Source of the DNA: CAVZTX01 sp963778375
GTDB taxonomy: Bacteria; Chloroflexota; Ktedonobacteria; Ktedonobacterales; Ktedonobacteraceae
DNA length: 64,000 bases
Assembly (NCBI GenBank): GCA_963778375.1
Contig: CAVZTX010000010.1
Coordinates: 62,001-126,000, forward strand
Direction: 5' to 3'
Positions 17,396 through 26,769 of this stretch are shown in pieces. Each line of letters opens with the position of its first letter. Positions within the stretch are counted from its first letter, which is position 1. The notes beneath the pieces were generated by a model. It had not been told where the DNA came from and ran no database searches. It saw only the letters and a list, made by a program, of their open reading frames with translations. The position numbers and the translations under genes are program-made.

Positions 17396-17914
17396 ATGTA
17401 TAGCAAAGTCAAATCAATGGGGCATCCTGTGCACCTGATGCTCGTCAACTTTCCTCTTGGGTTATTGGTGACGGCTGTCGTCTTCGATATCATCCATTTG
17501 ATTACGGGCAACGGATACTGGTCCGGTATCGCATTCTGGATGATTGCCGTAGGAGGAGTCTCTGGACTGCTAGCAGCAATCACCGGCTTGATCGATTGGA
17601 CAGGTATACCAACAGACACACGTGCCAGGCGCATTGGTGTTATACATGGCATTGGAAACGCTGCTGTGCTGATGTTGTTTGTCGTGAGCTGGCTCTTACG
17701 CTTAAATGCGCCAGAGCATCCATCCATTCTCGCCTATGTTCTCTCGTTTCTTGGCGCGGCCTTGTTGTTTGCGACAGGCTGGCTTGGGGGCGAATTGACC
17801 GGGCATTATGGAGTCGGGATAGAAGAAGGAGCGAATATCGATGCTCCCTATACAATCCCAGGCTTACCCTCAAATAGGGTAACAACTTCCCAGGAGAAGC
17901 CAGTACTTGAGTGA
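17396..17914 (+). CDS. DUF2231 membrane protein
   Basis: 172 residues with four membrane helices. The opening GHPVHLMLVNFPLGLL with its paired His residues is the DUF2231 hallmark, as are the GLIDW segment and a final Gly-rich loop. ATG 17396 is preceded by AAGGAG with 8 bases spacing. The family is suspected of binding heme or acting as a quinone-linked membrane cytochrome; unproven. Monocistronic. Confidence 0.8.
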   Translation: MYSKVKSMGHPVHLMLVNFPLGLLVTAVVFDIIHLITGNGYWSGIAFWMIAVGGVSGLLAAITGLIDWTGIPTDTRARRIGVIHGIGNAAVLMLFVVSWLLRLNAPEHPSILAYVLSFLGAALLFATGWLGGELTGHYGVGIEEGANIDAPYTIPGLPSNRVTTSQEKPVLE

Positions 17915-17990
17915 CCAGAGCAATAGTCAATTAACATTACAGGTGTTTATCAGGCAGCGAGCGGTACGAGTGGATGCCAGGGAAATATTT

Positions 17991-18908
17991 TTACATCTCA
18001 TAGTAAGCTCGCGCAAAACGTGCCGCCCACGTCGCATTATTAACCAGCAGCGCTTTGTTTGCCTCGACACTCTCACCCGCAGTTGCTTTTGCTACATGCG
18101 CGAGGAGAAATGGAGTGGTAGCGGAGCCACGAACGCCCTGTGCTCTTGCCAGTTGCAGGGCTTCTTCCGTCGCCGCTTCCAACGGACCTGGGTCCATTGC
18201 AAATTGCTCCGGTATAGGACATCCTACTACCAATCCATGCAGGTGACATTCCCACTGCGTACGAGCAATAGCTGCAACGCTAGCCACATCATCAACACGA
18301 TGAGTAAGGCTGCGCCCGCTGCGTCGAACATAGAACGCTGGGAACTCGTCTGTCTGCCAGCCAAGCACCGGTACGCCCTGTGTTTCCAGGTATTCTAATG
18401 TCAGATCCAGGTCAAGTATGGACTTTGCCCCGGCGCAGACCACAAGTACGGGCGTGCGGCTCAACTCCGTCAAGTCGGCAGAGATGTCCATCGTTGTCTC
18501 CGCGCCACGATGTACGCCTCCGATGCCGCCGGTTGCGAAAAAGCGTATTCCAGCCATGCTGGCGCACAGCATTGTACCCGCAACCGTAGTTGCGCCTGCC
18601 TGGCACGTTGCCAATGCTACCGCCAGGTCCCGCCTGCTCACCTTCAGTATATCCTGCGCTGTACCCAGGTATGAAATCTCATCCTGAGTGAGTCCAATTC
18701 GAATTTTGCCATCGAGTATAGCTACGGTTGCTGGAATAGCTCCTTCAACGCGAATAGCCGCCTCCATCGCCCTCGCTACCTCGATGTTGTCTGGATAGGG
18801 CAGACCGTGTGCGATAACGGTTGATTCGAGCGCGACGACCGGACGTTGTGCTTCTAATGCTGCTTGAACCTCCTCAGAAAGTGCGATGTAAGATGATAGG
18901 TGTTGCAT
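17991..18908 (-). CDS. psuG: Pseudouridine-5'-phosphate glycosidase
   Basis: 305 residues, full length for PsuG, which reversibly splits pseudouridine 5'-phosphate to ribose 5-phosphate and uracil. Typical stretches are VVALESTVIAHGLPYPDN, ILDGKIRIGLT, the Lys-containing KVSRRDLA, TTVAGTM, FATGGIGGVHRGAE and the CAGAKSILD loop. The usual partner kinase psuK is not next to it, so pseudouridine phosphate would have to be made elsewhere. Cytosolic, monocistronic. Confidence 0.93.
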   Translation of the reverse strand: MQHLSSYIALSEEVQAALEAQRPVVALESTVIAHGLPYPDNIEVARAMEAAIRVEGAIPATVAILDGKIRIGLTQDEISYLGTAQDILKVSRRDLAVALATCQAGATTVAGTMLCASMAGIRFFATGGIGGVHRGAETTMDISADLTELSRTPVLVVCAGAKSILDLDLTLEYLETQGVPVLGWQTDEFPAFYVRRSGRSLTHRVDDVASVAAIARTQWECHLHGLVVGCPIPEQFAMDPGPLEAATEEALQLARAQGVRGSATTPFLLAHVAKATAGESVEANKALLVNNATWAARFARAYYEM

Positions 18909-18980
18909 GCTGCCTCGGTATAGATAAAAATTTCGTTACTTCATTGATGCTGACATTTTATTAGAACCAGACACCCAACG

Positions 18981-20189
18981 TCAATTCGTTTTGAGCTTGC
19001 CATCTCTATAGGCAGACTGGAACGTTCGGTAGTCTTCGTTTACCTGCACAGCATAGTGTTTAGCATAGTCTAATAAATCCCTTTGCCACCTTGAGGAAGA
19101 GTGAGCAAAATCTACCAGTTCAGTAGCATCGGCTGCGTTCTCATGTCCGGCACTGCATAACTGACCCCAGGCAACCACTTTCGCGATTAAATTCACCAAT
19201 TGCTCTAGTCGATGCGCTTTGCCGACGATTGGCTCTAGATTCACTTTATCTTCAAGAGGTTGCATTTCGCGCAGGACATAGTTTTGCTCATCCATTTGTA
19301 CAGCCGACAGTAAGGCCGGAGGTATTCCTTGAACCCACTTCTGAATGTCCACACTTCTTTCTGCCTGATTATGCCAGTCTGGTTGACGTACTGGCAGATA
19401 CGGTTGCAAAGAGGAAGAAGATTCCGCTTTGAGATCAAGAAGGTAGTTCCCGTTGGGAGAAGCCTTGCCTTCAACCAGCAGCACATAACGTTCTACGCCA
19501 AGGCTCCCTATCCCTGCTATCCTGTGCGCGATATCCAGGAGCGTAAAAAATGGTGGGTTGAGTTGTTGCTCTCTCCATGCCTGCATCAAGTCTGTCACCG
19601 CTGCCCGTTCCGATTCGGTGATAGATCGCGTCTGTTTTCCGTTGATGAATAGTTTGCGCGTGTCCCCACTTTTCTGAGTATGAGCATCTAGAAAAGCTGC
19701 ACGGGATCGGCGTTTGACCTGAAAAAGCAACTCTTTAGCCGGTCCAACAGCATTGTCATCGTCTACAGGGCGGACTCGTCCCCTGGCTAATGCTTTAGTA
19801 TAGGCATCTAGAAAAGAGGTACAGAGCCTCGATGCCTTCGCCTCTTTGATCTTCAGAGTAGGAGCAGCCACCAACAAACAGGTGAGAAAACGAGCTAGAT
19901 CCCAGGTACAGGGAGCAAGGGCCGCCTCATCAAAGTCATTGATATTGAAGTAGACCAGTCGATTATCACCTTTGTAACAGCCAAGGTTCTGTAAATGTAA
20001 ATCGCCACAAATCCAGGCGGCTGGGGCTTGATTGAGTGGTGAATCGGCGGGCCAATCTTGATAGAAGAGGTGACAGGTACCACGAAAGAAGGCAAACGCA
20101 TCGGTTTGCATCAACTGGTATTTTAACTGAATAAGCTGGGGGTCACGTCCCTGATTGAATTCCTGAATGCGTTCAACGACATTGTTCAT
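18981..20189 (-). CDS. DUF2252 family protein
   Basis: 402 residues of the DUF2252 family, which has a protein-kinase-like/aminoglycoside-phosphotransferase fold. Visible markers are FFRGTCHLFYQDW near residue 34, the catalytic-loop-like GDLHLQNLG, and NINDFDEA (metal-binding Asp equivalents). The C-terminal WGQLCSAGHENAADATEL is also typical. Substrate unknown. It ends 72 bases upstream (on the minus strand) of psuG and could be co-transcribed with it. Confidence 0.82.
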   Translation of the reverse strand: MNNVVERIQEFNQGRDPQLIQLKYQLMQTDAFAFFRGTCHLFYQDWPADSPLNQAPAAWICGDLHLQNLGCYKGDNRLVYFNINDFDEAALAPCTWDLARFLTCLLVAAPTLKIKEAKASRLCTSFLDAYTKALARGRVRPVDDDNAVGPAKELLFQVKRRSRAAFLDAHTQKSGDTRKLFINGKQTRSITESERAAVTDLMQAWREQQLNPPFFTLLDIAHRIAGIGSLGVERYVLLVEGKASPNGNYLLDLKAESSSSLQPYLPVRQPDWHNQAERSVDIQKWVQGIPPALLSAVQMDEQNYVLREMQPLEDKVNLEPIVGKAHRLEQLVNLIAKVVAWGQLCSAGHENAADATELVDFAHSSSRWQRDLLDYAKHYAVQVNEDYRTFQSAYRDGKLKTN

Positions 20190-20455
20190 AGCGGCTCTCC
20201 TGCGAAACTATTCATCAGCATGCATGAAAACGAGGTATCTCTCATTATTCTAATGATGCGCTATGATTATTGCACGCTTTCAGTAGGCTAAAAGGATATA
20301 AAAGGATGTTCCTTACTGGTAGAACGGAAAAACCAAAAACCTCCTGGCTCCTATAAAATTTGCGGCTCATCGCTAAGGCATGATATAGTATCCGTTGGGC
20401 TTTGAAGTGTTGGGGCAGTGGTTTAGATACACCAAAGATGTAGGAGAAGATGATA

Positions 20456-21568
20456 ATGAAACTTACAGGTAAATTACTTACCACCGGTCTGGTAATCGGT
20501 AGTACTCTTGGAACGATTGCAGCCGTAAACAAATTCACTGAATCACACGCTGGCGAACTTGATACTATGTTGACAGGTGAGGAACGGCGCTATCCCTGGA
20601 AGTATGGAGATGTATTTTACCAGGTCAAGGGCGATCGGAATGCAAAACCACTTTTGCTGATCCATGCCATTTCGCCTGGCGCTTCCTCTTATCAGTGGCG
20701 CAAAAACGTCGATGCGCTGGCGGAACAGTTCCGGGTCTATGCCATCGATTTGCTCGGCTTTGGCCTCTCTGATCGTCCAGCGGTTGACTATGCAGCAGAA
20801 GACTTTGCAGACCTGATTAACGACTTCGTGAGAGAAGTGATCCATAAACCAACCGTCGTCGTTGCACATGGTCTGAGCAGCGCTTATGTGATTGCCGATG
20901 CCTACCGCCACCCAGAATTTTTCGAGCGCCTTGTGCTTGTGGAACCTCGTGAGACTATTTTGCAGGAGACCTCCCCAGGACTCGACAAGACTGCATTGAA
21001 ATCTGCGCTGCGTATACCCATTCTTGGCGAGTTTATTTACAACGTTCTGACCTCCCGCTGGGCCATTCGCAATTACTATGATCGCAAGAACTACTCCAAT
21101 CCGGGGCTGGTTACTGACGCGCTTGTGGAGTATGTCTTTACCAGCGCTCACCAGTCGAACGCACGCTTCTCCATTGCTTCTTTGTTCGGCAACTCCTTAG
21201 AGATGGATGTGCGAGAGCCACTGGCACGTTTGCAGATACCCATGGTGATCGTTTGGGGACGCGAAGGAGAGGCGCTATCGGAGACCAGCGATGCCTTTAA
21301 GCGTGTCAATTCGCGCATCGTGACTCGTATTCTAGATAATTGCGCCCAGCAGCCACAGGATGAGCAGGCCAGCAAGTTCAATGATCTGATTCGGGAGTTT
21401 GTGGAGCAACTGTGGCGCAGTAGTAGTCGTGTTACCTATCCACATTACTCACCGGTTTCTGTGTTAACCTCGTGGACCAGATCTATCAGTTGTCCCAGGA
21501 TGGTGAGGCGCTCATCGAGTGTATCACCATCGGGGGCAACACGCAAAGTCGTTACTCCGGCTTGCTGA
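20456..21568 (+). CDS. Alpha/beta hydrolase, catalytic residues altered
   Basis: About 370 residues: an N-terminal hydrophobic anchor (~8-25) then an alpha/beta hydrolase core (LLLIHAISPGASSYQW, YAIDLLGFGLSDRP). The nucleophile elbow is HGLSSAY, so Ser is kept but the second Gly is Ala. At the expected catalytic His the family pattern NCGHxPQDEQ is NCAQQPQDEQ here, so His appears to be Gln. The last ~40 residues run antisense into the convergent oxidoreductase gene (overlap 21445-21568) and look non-homologous, so the original stop may be lost. ATG 20456 preferred (GGAGA spacing); ATG 20450 is also in frame. Possibly inactive. Confidence 0.68.
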   Translation: MKLTGKLLTTGLVIGSTLGTIAAVNKFTESHAGELDTMLTGEERRYPWKYGDVFYQVKGDRNAKPLLLIHAISPGASSYQWRKNVDALAEQFRVYAIDLLGFGLSDRPAVDYAAEDFADLINDFVREVIHKPTVVVAHGLSSAYVIADAYRHPEFFERLVLVEPRETILQETSPGLDKTALKSALRIPILGEFIYNVLTSRWAIRNYYDRKNYSNPGLVTDALVEYVFTSAHQSNARFSIASLFGNSLEMDVREPLARLQIPMVIVWGREGEALSETSDAFKRVNSRIVTRILDNCAQQPQDEQASKFNDLIREFVEQLWRSSSRVTYPHYSPVSVLTSWTRSISCPRMVRRSSSVSPSGATRKVVTPAC

Positions 21569-22497
21569 TGGGTACGAAGCCGCTCGCGTACCATCTCTTT
21601 CGTGCCGATCAGATTGGTTTTCAGCACCAGATCATCCGGGATGAGTGCAATCGCTGCCTCACGTTGGCGTTTCAGCCAGAGGTCCTGAACTTGCAGAGCC
21701 ATCTCCGCGTACCCTGCACGCTGGTACACTTCATTGTAGAAGTTATGTTGGCGCGAACCCATAGCTCCCAAGGTGAACGCCAGGCCGGGTTTGCGTGGCG
21801 CTACCAGGTGATCCAGATCGTCGGAGAAGTCGACCACACCTGCATTGACCTGTAGATCAAGATCGGCAAGAGAACGACCAGCACGCTTTGCCCCTGTCTC
21901 AATAAAGTCGAAGAACATACGAGCGTGTTCTGGAATAAATGAGGTGCCCAGCCAGCCATCGGCAAGCTCTCCAGTCAGTTCCAGATTCTTTGGGCCTAGC
22001 GTCGCAAGATAAATAGGTAGGTTCGGTCGTGGTTGGGCAATAGAGACCAATGTCTTGCCTTCGCTGCCGAGAAGGGGAAGTTGATAGACTTCGCCTGTAT
22101 AGTTGAGCCGTTCACCACGAGCGATTATCCGCACGATGTCGATTACTTCCCGCGTGCGCTGCAAAGGGCGGGCAAAAGGCACGCCATGCCATCCCTCCAT
22201 GACTTGTGGGCCACTTACACCCAGTCCAAGCACAAAGCGGTCACGAGAGAGAGCCGACATGGTCATGGCTGTCATGGCGATCATCGCAGGCGTACGCGCT
22301 CCAATCTGCATGATGCCTGTCCCGAGACGAATGCGGCTGGTTTTCGCAGCGAGATAGGCCAGCGGCGTGACGGCATCATAGCCCCACAATTCGGGAGACC
22401 AGACAAAGTCGATGCCGAGCCGTTCTGCCTCGAGGGCGTAGGTAATGTGAGTTTCCCATTGATCATCGGGAGGACCAAGCTCAATGGCCAGTTTCAT
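21445..22497 (-). CDS. LLM-class F420-dependent oxidoreductase
   Basis: 350 residues, TIM-barrel luciferase-like fold. The N-terminus MKLAIELGPP, the LGTGIMQIGARTPAM strand, FVLGLGVSGPQVMEGWHG and the ATLGPKNLELTGELADGWLG loop are characteristic of F420-dependent hydride-transfer enzymes. Start ATG 22497 with an AAGGGGC site; a longer frame to 22554 lacks homology. It overlaps the end of dinB by 17 bases, so the two are one operon. Substrate unknown. Its 3' end overlaps the facing hydrolase frame. Confidence 0.87.
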   Translation of the reverse strand: MKLAIELGPPDDQWETHITYALEAERLGIDFVWSPELWGYDAVTPLAYLAAKTSRIRLGTGIMQIGARTPAMIAMTAMTMSALSRDRFVLGLGVSGPQVMEGWHGVPFARPLQRTREVIDIVRIIARGERLNYTGEVYQLPLLGSEGKTLVSIAQPRPNLPIYLATLGPKNLELTGELADGWLGTSFIPEHARMFFDFIETGAKRAGRSLADLDLQVNAGVVDFSDDLDHLVAPRKPGLAFTLGAMGSRQHNFYNEVYQRAGYAEMALQVQDLWLKRQREAAIALIPDDLVLKTNLIGTKEMVRERLRTHQQAGVTTLRVAPDGDTLDERLTILGQLIDLVHEVNTETGE

Positions 22498-23048
22498 GCT
22501 CTGCCCCTTCTTCCTGGACAAGTGCTGTTGCGATTGCCTGGATTTGACGTGCATGGTCGAGCGTGTGGACGCGGGCGAACAAGAGCCACTCCCGCCAGTT
22601 CATGGCACCAAATTCGGGATGGCTCCAGATGATATCCAGGTGGGCATTTGGATCAGCCTGCAAGACGACCGCTATCAGTTGTTGACGAAATCTCTCCAGG
22701 TCAACCAGGAGATCCACTCGTGTCGCTTCATGGGGCGCAGGAACAATGGCATCTTGAATATCTGGTGGCTGCTCACCGCGCTCAAGTACTTCAGCAATAG
22801 CCAGATGCGTCAAAAGCAGCCATCGTACGCATGTGCAACAGCACGTTGAGGGCAGACCACTCTCCTTCAAGCGGAGTTGTCCGGGAGAGTGCGCCAGGGA
22901 CGGACGCGACTGCCGCCAGAAACTGCTGATGCGCTTCCCGCAATGTCTCGACGAGCTGCGCGGGAGTGCGACGCAGAGATTGACCTGCTAAATAACTGCG
23001 TACGCGTGCGACTTCTTCCTCGCGAGTTTCTTGGCGTTCCTGGGTCAT
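22481..23048 (-). CDS. DinB family protein, frameshifted
   Basis: A DinB/YfiT-like four-helix-bundle protein, often a metal-dependent thiol (bacillithiol or mycothiol) transferase. The first frame gives the start (MTQERQETREEEVARV) to EGEWSALNVLLHMR. The +1 frame continues LLLTHLAIAEVLERG, EWLLFARVHTLDHARQIQ to HETGH. The break lies at about 22820-22845 and is mended by dropping one base. The His of VHTLDHARQ is kept. ATG 23048 has AAAGG upstream. Operon with the LLM oxidoreductase downstream. Probably a sequence error. Confidence 0.72.
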
Positions 23049-23325
23049 GTGTCTCATCCTTTCACTAAAGCTTCTTCCTGGCATTCAATAGCGAAACATT
23101 GATGCTTCCTCTCATCTTTGTGCCGAATTCCTCATAGTATAGACCAGTTTTGTGAGGAAATGTAAGCCAAAAACAAAATGATGTCGAAAATTGTGATATA
23201 AATGAGGAAGTTACAGCTTTGTTGAGCAATCAAACATTCGGTCGGTTTGTGTCGGACAAAGAAACCACTCATTTGAGACAACTGATCCATATAGTATTTA
23301 CACAGAGAAGATTGGAGGAAGGAAC

Positions 23326-23748
23326 ATGGGACGCTTTACCCCAGAAGAGATTGAGTATATCCAGAGCCAGCGCCTCGGCAGGCTGGCGACTGTCAATGAG
23401 AAAGGTGATCTCCACGTCGTGCCGGTTGCTTTTCGCTACAATGCTGACCACGATACCGTCGATATCGGTGGGCACAATATCGTGCCAACGAAGAAGTACC
23501 GCGATGCGGTGCGTCATGGGCGTGTTGCCTTTGTCATAGATGATGTCTTACCCCCCTGGAAACCGCGCATGGTAGAAGTGCGGGGCACCGTACAAGCGGA
23601 ATCTTCAGGAGGAAAGGAAATCAATCCAAATTTCGCTCCTGACATTTTGCGCCTCACGCCCACCTATATCGTTTCTATAGGCGTGAATGACGATGTTGTC
23701 CAGCCCGGTCAGCAGAGGGTCAATTACCACGCTCGGAAGGTGGAATAA
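23326..23748 (+). CDS. PPOX-class F420-dependent oxidoreductase
   Basis: 140 residues, a split-barrel flavin/F420-binding protein of the pyridoxamine 5'-phosphate oxidase superfamily. The start FTPEEIEYIQSQRLGRLATV, then VVPVAFRYN and the KKYRDAVRHGRVAFVIDD segment match the small F420-dependent branch. The ribosome site GGAGGAAGG is close to the ATG. Single gene between the DinB operon and the MBL gene. With the LLM enzyme it implies the host makes F420. Confidence 0.86.
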   Translation: MGRFTPEEIEYIQSQRLGRLATVNEKGDLHVVPVAFRYNADHDTVDIGGHNIVPTKKYRDAVRHGRVAFVIDDVLPPWKPRMVEVRGTVQAESSGGKEINPNFAPDILRLTPTYIVSIGVNDDVVQPGQQRVNYHARKVE

Positions 23749-23852
23749 ACACGAAGAGGTGCAGGAGACTTAAAGGGCTAGCACAACTGAAGCAAGAGTC
23801 ACCAAACGAAGTGAGGTAAAGAGGCAGGCTAATTTTAAGGGGCGATAAGTTT

Positions 23853-24674
23853 TCAATCACTCAACCGCCGCTCCTGCGCCCTAATATATCTCTCCGCCGA
23901 CCTCAACACAGCATTTTTCGCATCCGCCGAAACAACACGGTCAAACCAGCCACCGTATATGCGGTCAAAATTGTAAGGCATGATTGCATCACGTATCCTG
24001 CGAATCTCTGATGATGGCAGGGGAATCAGGTTCGGATAGCTGTACATGAAGCTAACCCAGTTGCGATCAGGAACAACCGTGATAGTGTCTCCGGTGAGGA
24101 GAACTCCTTTGCCTTCGGCACCATCCGGCCAGTGCAGAACGGTGCTCCCAGAAAAGTGCCCACCTAGTCGAACCAGGGTAATATTGTCCTTCAGAGGAAG
24201 TGTCTCACCAGACCAAAAAGTAATACGCTCACTCGGTCGCATGACCCATTGGCGGTCAGCCTCATGTAAAAATATCTGTGCATCGAAGCGCGTAGCCCAT
24301 TCAACCATCGTTGTGTAGAAGTGTGGGTGAGAGATGGCAATTGCCTTGATGCCACCCAGTTGCTGAACCGCTGCCACGGTGTCATCGTCCAGCAGGCTGA
24401 TACAGTCCCACAGTATGTTTCCATGCTCGGTCTGAAGTAGCAGTGCTCGTTGACCGATAGCGAAGGATGGAACGCTACCAATCCCTATGAGATGGTGTTC
24501 TTGTTCTTTCAATACATTATGGAAACCATCTGCCTGCATGGAAGCCATAGTTGTCCACTTTTGTCCCTCGTGTCCAATGTACTGGCGCTGATCACGACAG
24601 ATAGGACATTCAGATGGAGGCGTTGAGCTGGGAGTGAATTGACTTCCACACGTGACGCAAATCCAGGCATCCAT
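23853..24674 (-). CDS. MBL-fold protein with N-terminal zinc ribbon
   Basis: 273 residues. Residues 1-30 form a rubredoxin-like zinc knuckle (ICVTCG, then CPICRD). The rest is a metallo-beta-lactamase fold. The usual HxHxDH motif reads SHPHFYTTM, so the second metal site is lost, while GGHFSG and LTGDTI keep the other ligands. I recall this variant as a feature of a widespread subfamily rather than damage. Substrate unknown. ATG 24674 with AAAGGAG. Monocistronic. Confidence 0.8.
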   Translation of the reverse strand: MDAWICVTCGSQFTPSSTPPSECPICRDQRQYIGHEGQKWTTMASMQADGFHNVLKEQEHHLIGIGSVPSFAIGQRALLLQTEHGNILWDCISLLDDDTVAAVQQLGGIKAIAISHPHFYTTMVEWATRFDAQIFLHEADRQWVMRPSERITFWSGETLPLKDNITLVRLGGHFSGSTVLHWPDGAEGKGVLLTGDTITVVPDRNWVSFMYSYPNLIPLPSSEIRRIRDAIMPYNFDRIYGGWFDRVVSADAKNAVLRSAERYIRAQERRLSD

Positions 24675-24720
24675 CGAAATAGTCTCCTTTACCAGGTGTA
24701 TGAAATATTTGCAGTAAGAC

Positions 24721-24765
24721 GGGGCCGATCAATCGGCGATGACCGCGATAAATCGGGTCCTACGG
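24721..24765 (-). repeat. GTAGG..GATTTATCGCG dispersed repeat
   Basis: On the minus strand: GTAGGACCCGATTTATCGCG (24763-24744), then a GATTGATCGGCCCC arm. Same family as 27783, 31233, 46042, 49371 and 54499. It lies between two minus-strand genes. Confidence 0.65.
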
Positions 24766-24773
24766 TTGTTTGC

Positions 24774-25931
24774 CTACATTGATTTACGCAAATTGCCAAG
24801 CAGTGAGCGTGCAATCACGACGCGTTGAATTTGGTTCGTTCCCTCGAAGATTTGTGCCACCTTCACATCACGCATGTAGCGTTCTACCGGATAATCACGT
24901 ACGTAGCCAGCGCCGCCCAAAACCTGTACGGCATTTGTCGTTACTTCCATCGCGGTATCAGTAGCAAGGCACTTGGCCATCGAAGAATACATACCTGTGT
25001 TCTGCTGCCCCTCATCGAGCTTGTAGGCGGCTTCATAGACGAGCAGGCGTGCGGCCTCGATCTTCATTGCCATATCAGCCAGCATAAACTGAATGCCCTG
25101 GAAAGTGGCTATAGACTGGCCGAATTGCTCGCGTTGGTGAGCATACTTGCAGGCCGTCTCAAAAGCTGCCTGAGCCACGCCTATCGCAACGGCACCAATG
25201 TTGACGCGCCCGCCATCCAAGGACGCAAGGGCAATTTTGTAGCCCTGACCTTCCTGTCCTAGACGGTTAGCAACTGGTATCTCGCAGTTTTCAAAAAGCA
25301 ATTCACGCGTCGGCGACGAGTGTAGACCCATCTTACGTTCTGTCTTACCAAAGGAAAAGCCGGGTGTATCTTTTTCAACGACGAAGCAAGAGATACCTGC
25401 CGCACCTTTGCCCACGCCTGTGCGAGCCATCAAGAGGTAAATATCAGCCTCACCAGCATTCGTAACCCACATCTTAGAACCATTGATAACGTAAACGTCC
25501 TCGCGGCGTTCCGCCCGGCATTGCAGGCTGGCAGCATCCGAACCCGCCGCTGCTTCGCTAAGCGAGAACGCGCCCATTAATTCTCCAGATGCCAATCGTG
25601 ATACCCAGCGCTGGCGCTGCTCCTCATTGCCAAATTTCGCAATCGATCCCGTTATCATGTTGTGTACTGAGAGGCCAACAGCGGTCGCCATCTCACCTTT
25701 AGCCAATTCCTCGTAGACCAGCGCCCCGGAGAGACGGCTAAGGTCACTTCCGCCATATTCTTCCGGCGTAGTCATGCCCATCAGCCCAAGTTCAGCCATC
25801 TGAGAATAGATTTCTCGTGGAAAATGGTCATTTTCATCCCATGCTTCGGCGTGCGGTGTAATTTCCTGTTCGGTAAAGCGACGTACCATGTCGCGAATAT
25901 CTGATTGCTCTTCGTCGAGATCGAATTTCAC
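24774..25931 (-). CDS. Acyl-CoA dehydrogenase
   Basis: 385 residues, full-length FAD-dependent acyl-CoA dehydrogenase. N-terminal helical domain (LDEEQSDIRDMVRRFTEQEI), FAD-binding segment GAFSLSEAAAGSDAAS and MWVTNAGEADIY, and C-terminal domain with the catalytic base Glu363 in QIFEGTNQIQ. The closest pattern is the short-chain (butyryl-CoA) type, but chain length cannot be fixed from sequence. The first step of beta-oxidation or branched-chain amino acid breakdown. No ETF genes are adjacent. Intact. Confidence 0.93.
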   Translation of the reverse strand: MKFDLDEEQSDIRDMVRRFTEQEITPHAEAWDENDHFPREIYSQMAELGLMGMTTPEEYGGSDLSRLSGALVYEELAKGEMATAVGLSVHNMITGSIAKFGNEEQRQRWVSRLASGELMGAFSLSEAAAGSDAASLQCRAERREDVYVINGSKMWVTNAGEADIYLLMARTGVGKGAAGISCFVVEKDTPGFSFGKTERKMGLHSSPTRELLFENCEIPVANRLGQEGQGYKIALASLDGGRVNIGAVAIGVAQAAFETACKYAHQREQFGQSIATFQGIQFMLADMAMKIEAARLLVYEAAYKLDEGQQNTGMYSSMAKCLATDTAMEVTTNAVQVLGGAGYVRDYPVERYMRDVKVAQIFEGTNQIQRVVIARSLLGNLRKSM

Positions 25932-26030
25932 GATATGCTCCTCTCTGAGTCTCTATCTGTAAGTATGCTATAGTGGTAGCATAAAGAGGATAGTTGTGCA
26001 AGGGGAATGTCTATTGGAGCCGATACACAA

Positions 26031-26762
26031 ATGAGCACTATAACCCTTCTTGGTACCGGCACATGCCAGATCGAATTGGAACGGCGTGCCTCCAGTGTGC
26101 TCTTGGAGCTGGATAGAATGCGCATTTTGTTTGATTGTGGGCATGGCATCGTACAGCAACTATTGGAGGTCGGCATTCAGCCTAATGATATAGAACATAT
26201 CGTTTTATCGCATTTCCATCCAGATCATGTTTCTGACCTGATCCCATTGCTGCACGCAGGTGCATGGTCGAGACGCAATCCGCGAACAACGGACCTGCAC
26301 ATTTATGGGCCACCGGGTGTACAAAAGCTCATTGATGGATTCGTGAATGTTTTTGGTGCCTCTAGCTTTCAGCAACCCTCTTATAGCATTGTTGTTTCCG
26401 AGGTGACTGAAGAGCGATTTTCAATTGGCCCTCATAGCTTTGATTTTATCAGCCTGCCTCCTGCCGGAAATCACGGATTGAGATTTGAATGGGGCGGGAA
26501 GCGCTTTGCGATTACAGGTGACTCTCATTTCCACGAAGCGGAGATAGCTTTTTTGAGGAATGTTGACCTGGCTATTATCGACTCAGGCCATATCGAGGAT
26601 GCGGAGATTGTGCAGCTTGCGGTGGAGTCGAGAGCGAAGGTAATGGTTTGTTCGCACCTATATAGGGAATTTGATGCGTCGCATCTACAGAAGTTGGCAG
26701 AGGATAATGGATATCAGGGGACGATTATTGTGGGGCGGGATTTGATGACATTTGTGTTGTGA
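26031..26762 (+). CDS. MBL-fold hydrolase, RNase Z-like
   Basis: 243 residues, starting MSTITLLGTGTCQ. The complete metal motif HFHPDH (His61, His63, Asp65, His66), the ITGDSHF Asp and a final CSHLYREF His make a full dinuclear site. Similar to YhfI/RNase Z-like hydrolases, but without the RNase Z exosite arm. ATG 26031 chosen because homologues begin here; ATG 26007 is also in frame but its AGGGG is too close. Divergent from the acyl-CoA dehydrogenase; converges with the kinase gene, 7 bases apart once that gene's frameshift is repaired. Confidence 0.83.
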   Translation: MSTITLLGTGTCQIELERRASSVLLELDRMRILFDCGHGIVQQLLEVGIQPNDIEHIVLSHFHPDHVSDLIPLLHAGAWSRRNPRTTDLHIYGPPGVQKLIDGFVNVFGASSFQQPSYSIVVSEVTEERFSIGPHSFDFISLPPAGNHGLRFEWGGKRFAITGDSHFHEAEIAFLRNVDLAIIDSGHIEDAEIVQLAVESRAKVMVCSHLYREFDASHLQKLAEDNGYQGTIIVGRDLMTFVL

Positions 26763-26769
26763 ACCCAAC

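Noticed and set aside
23853..24674. Damaged MBL enzyme (HPHFYT instead of HxHxDH)
   Set aside because: I recall the same variant in many intact homologues, so it is probably a subfamily trait.
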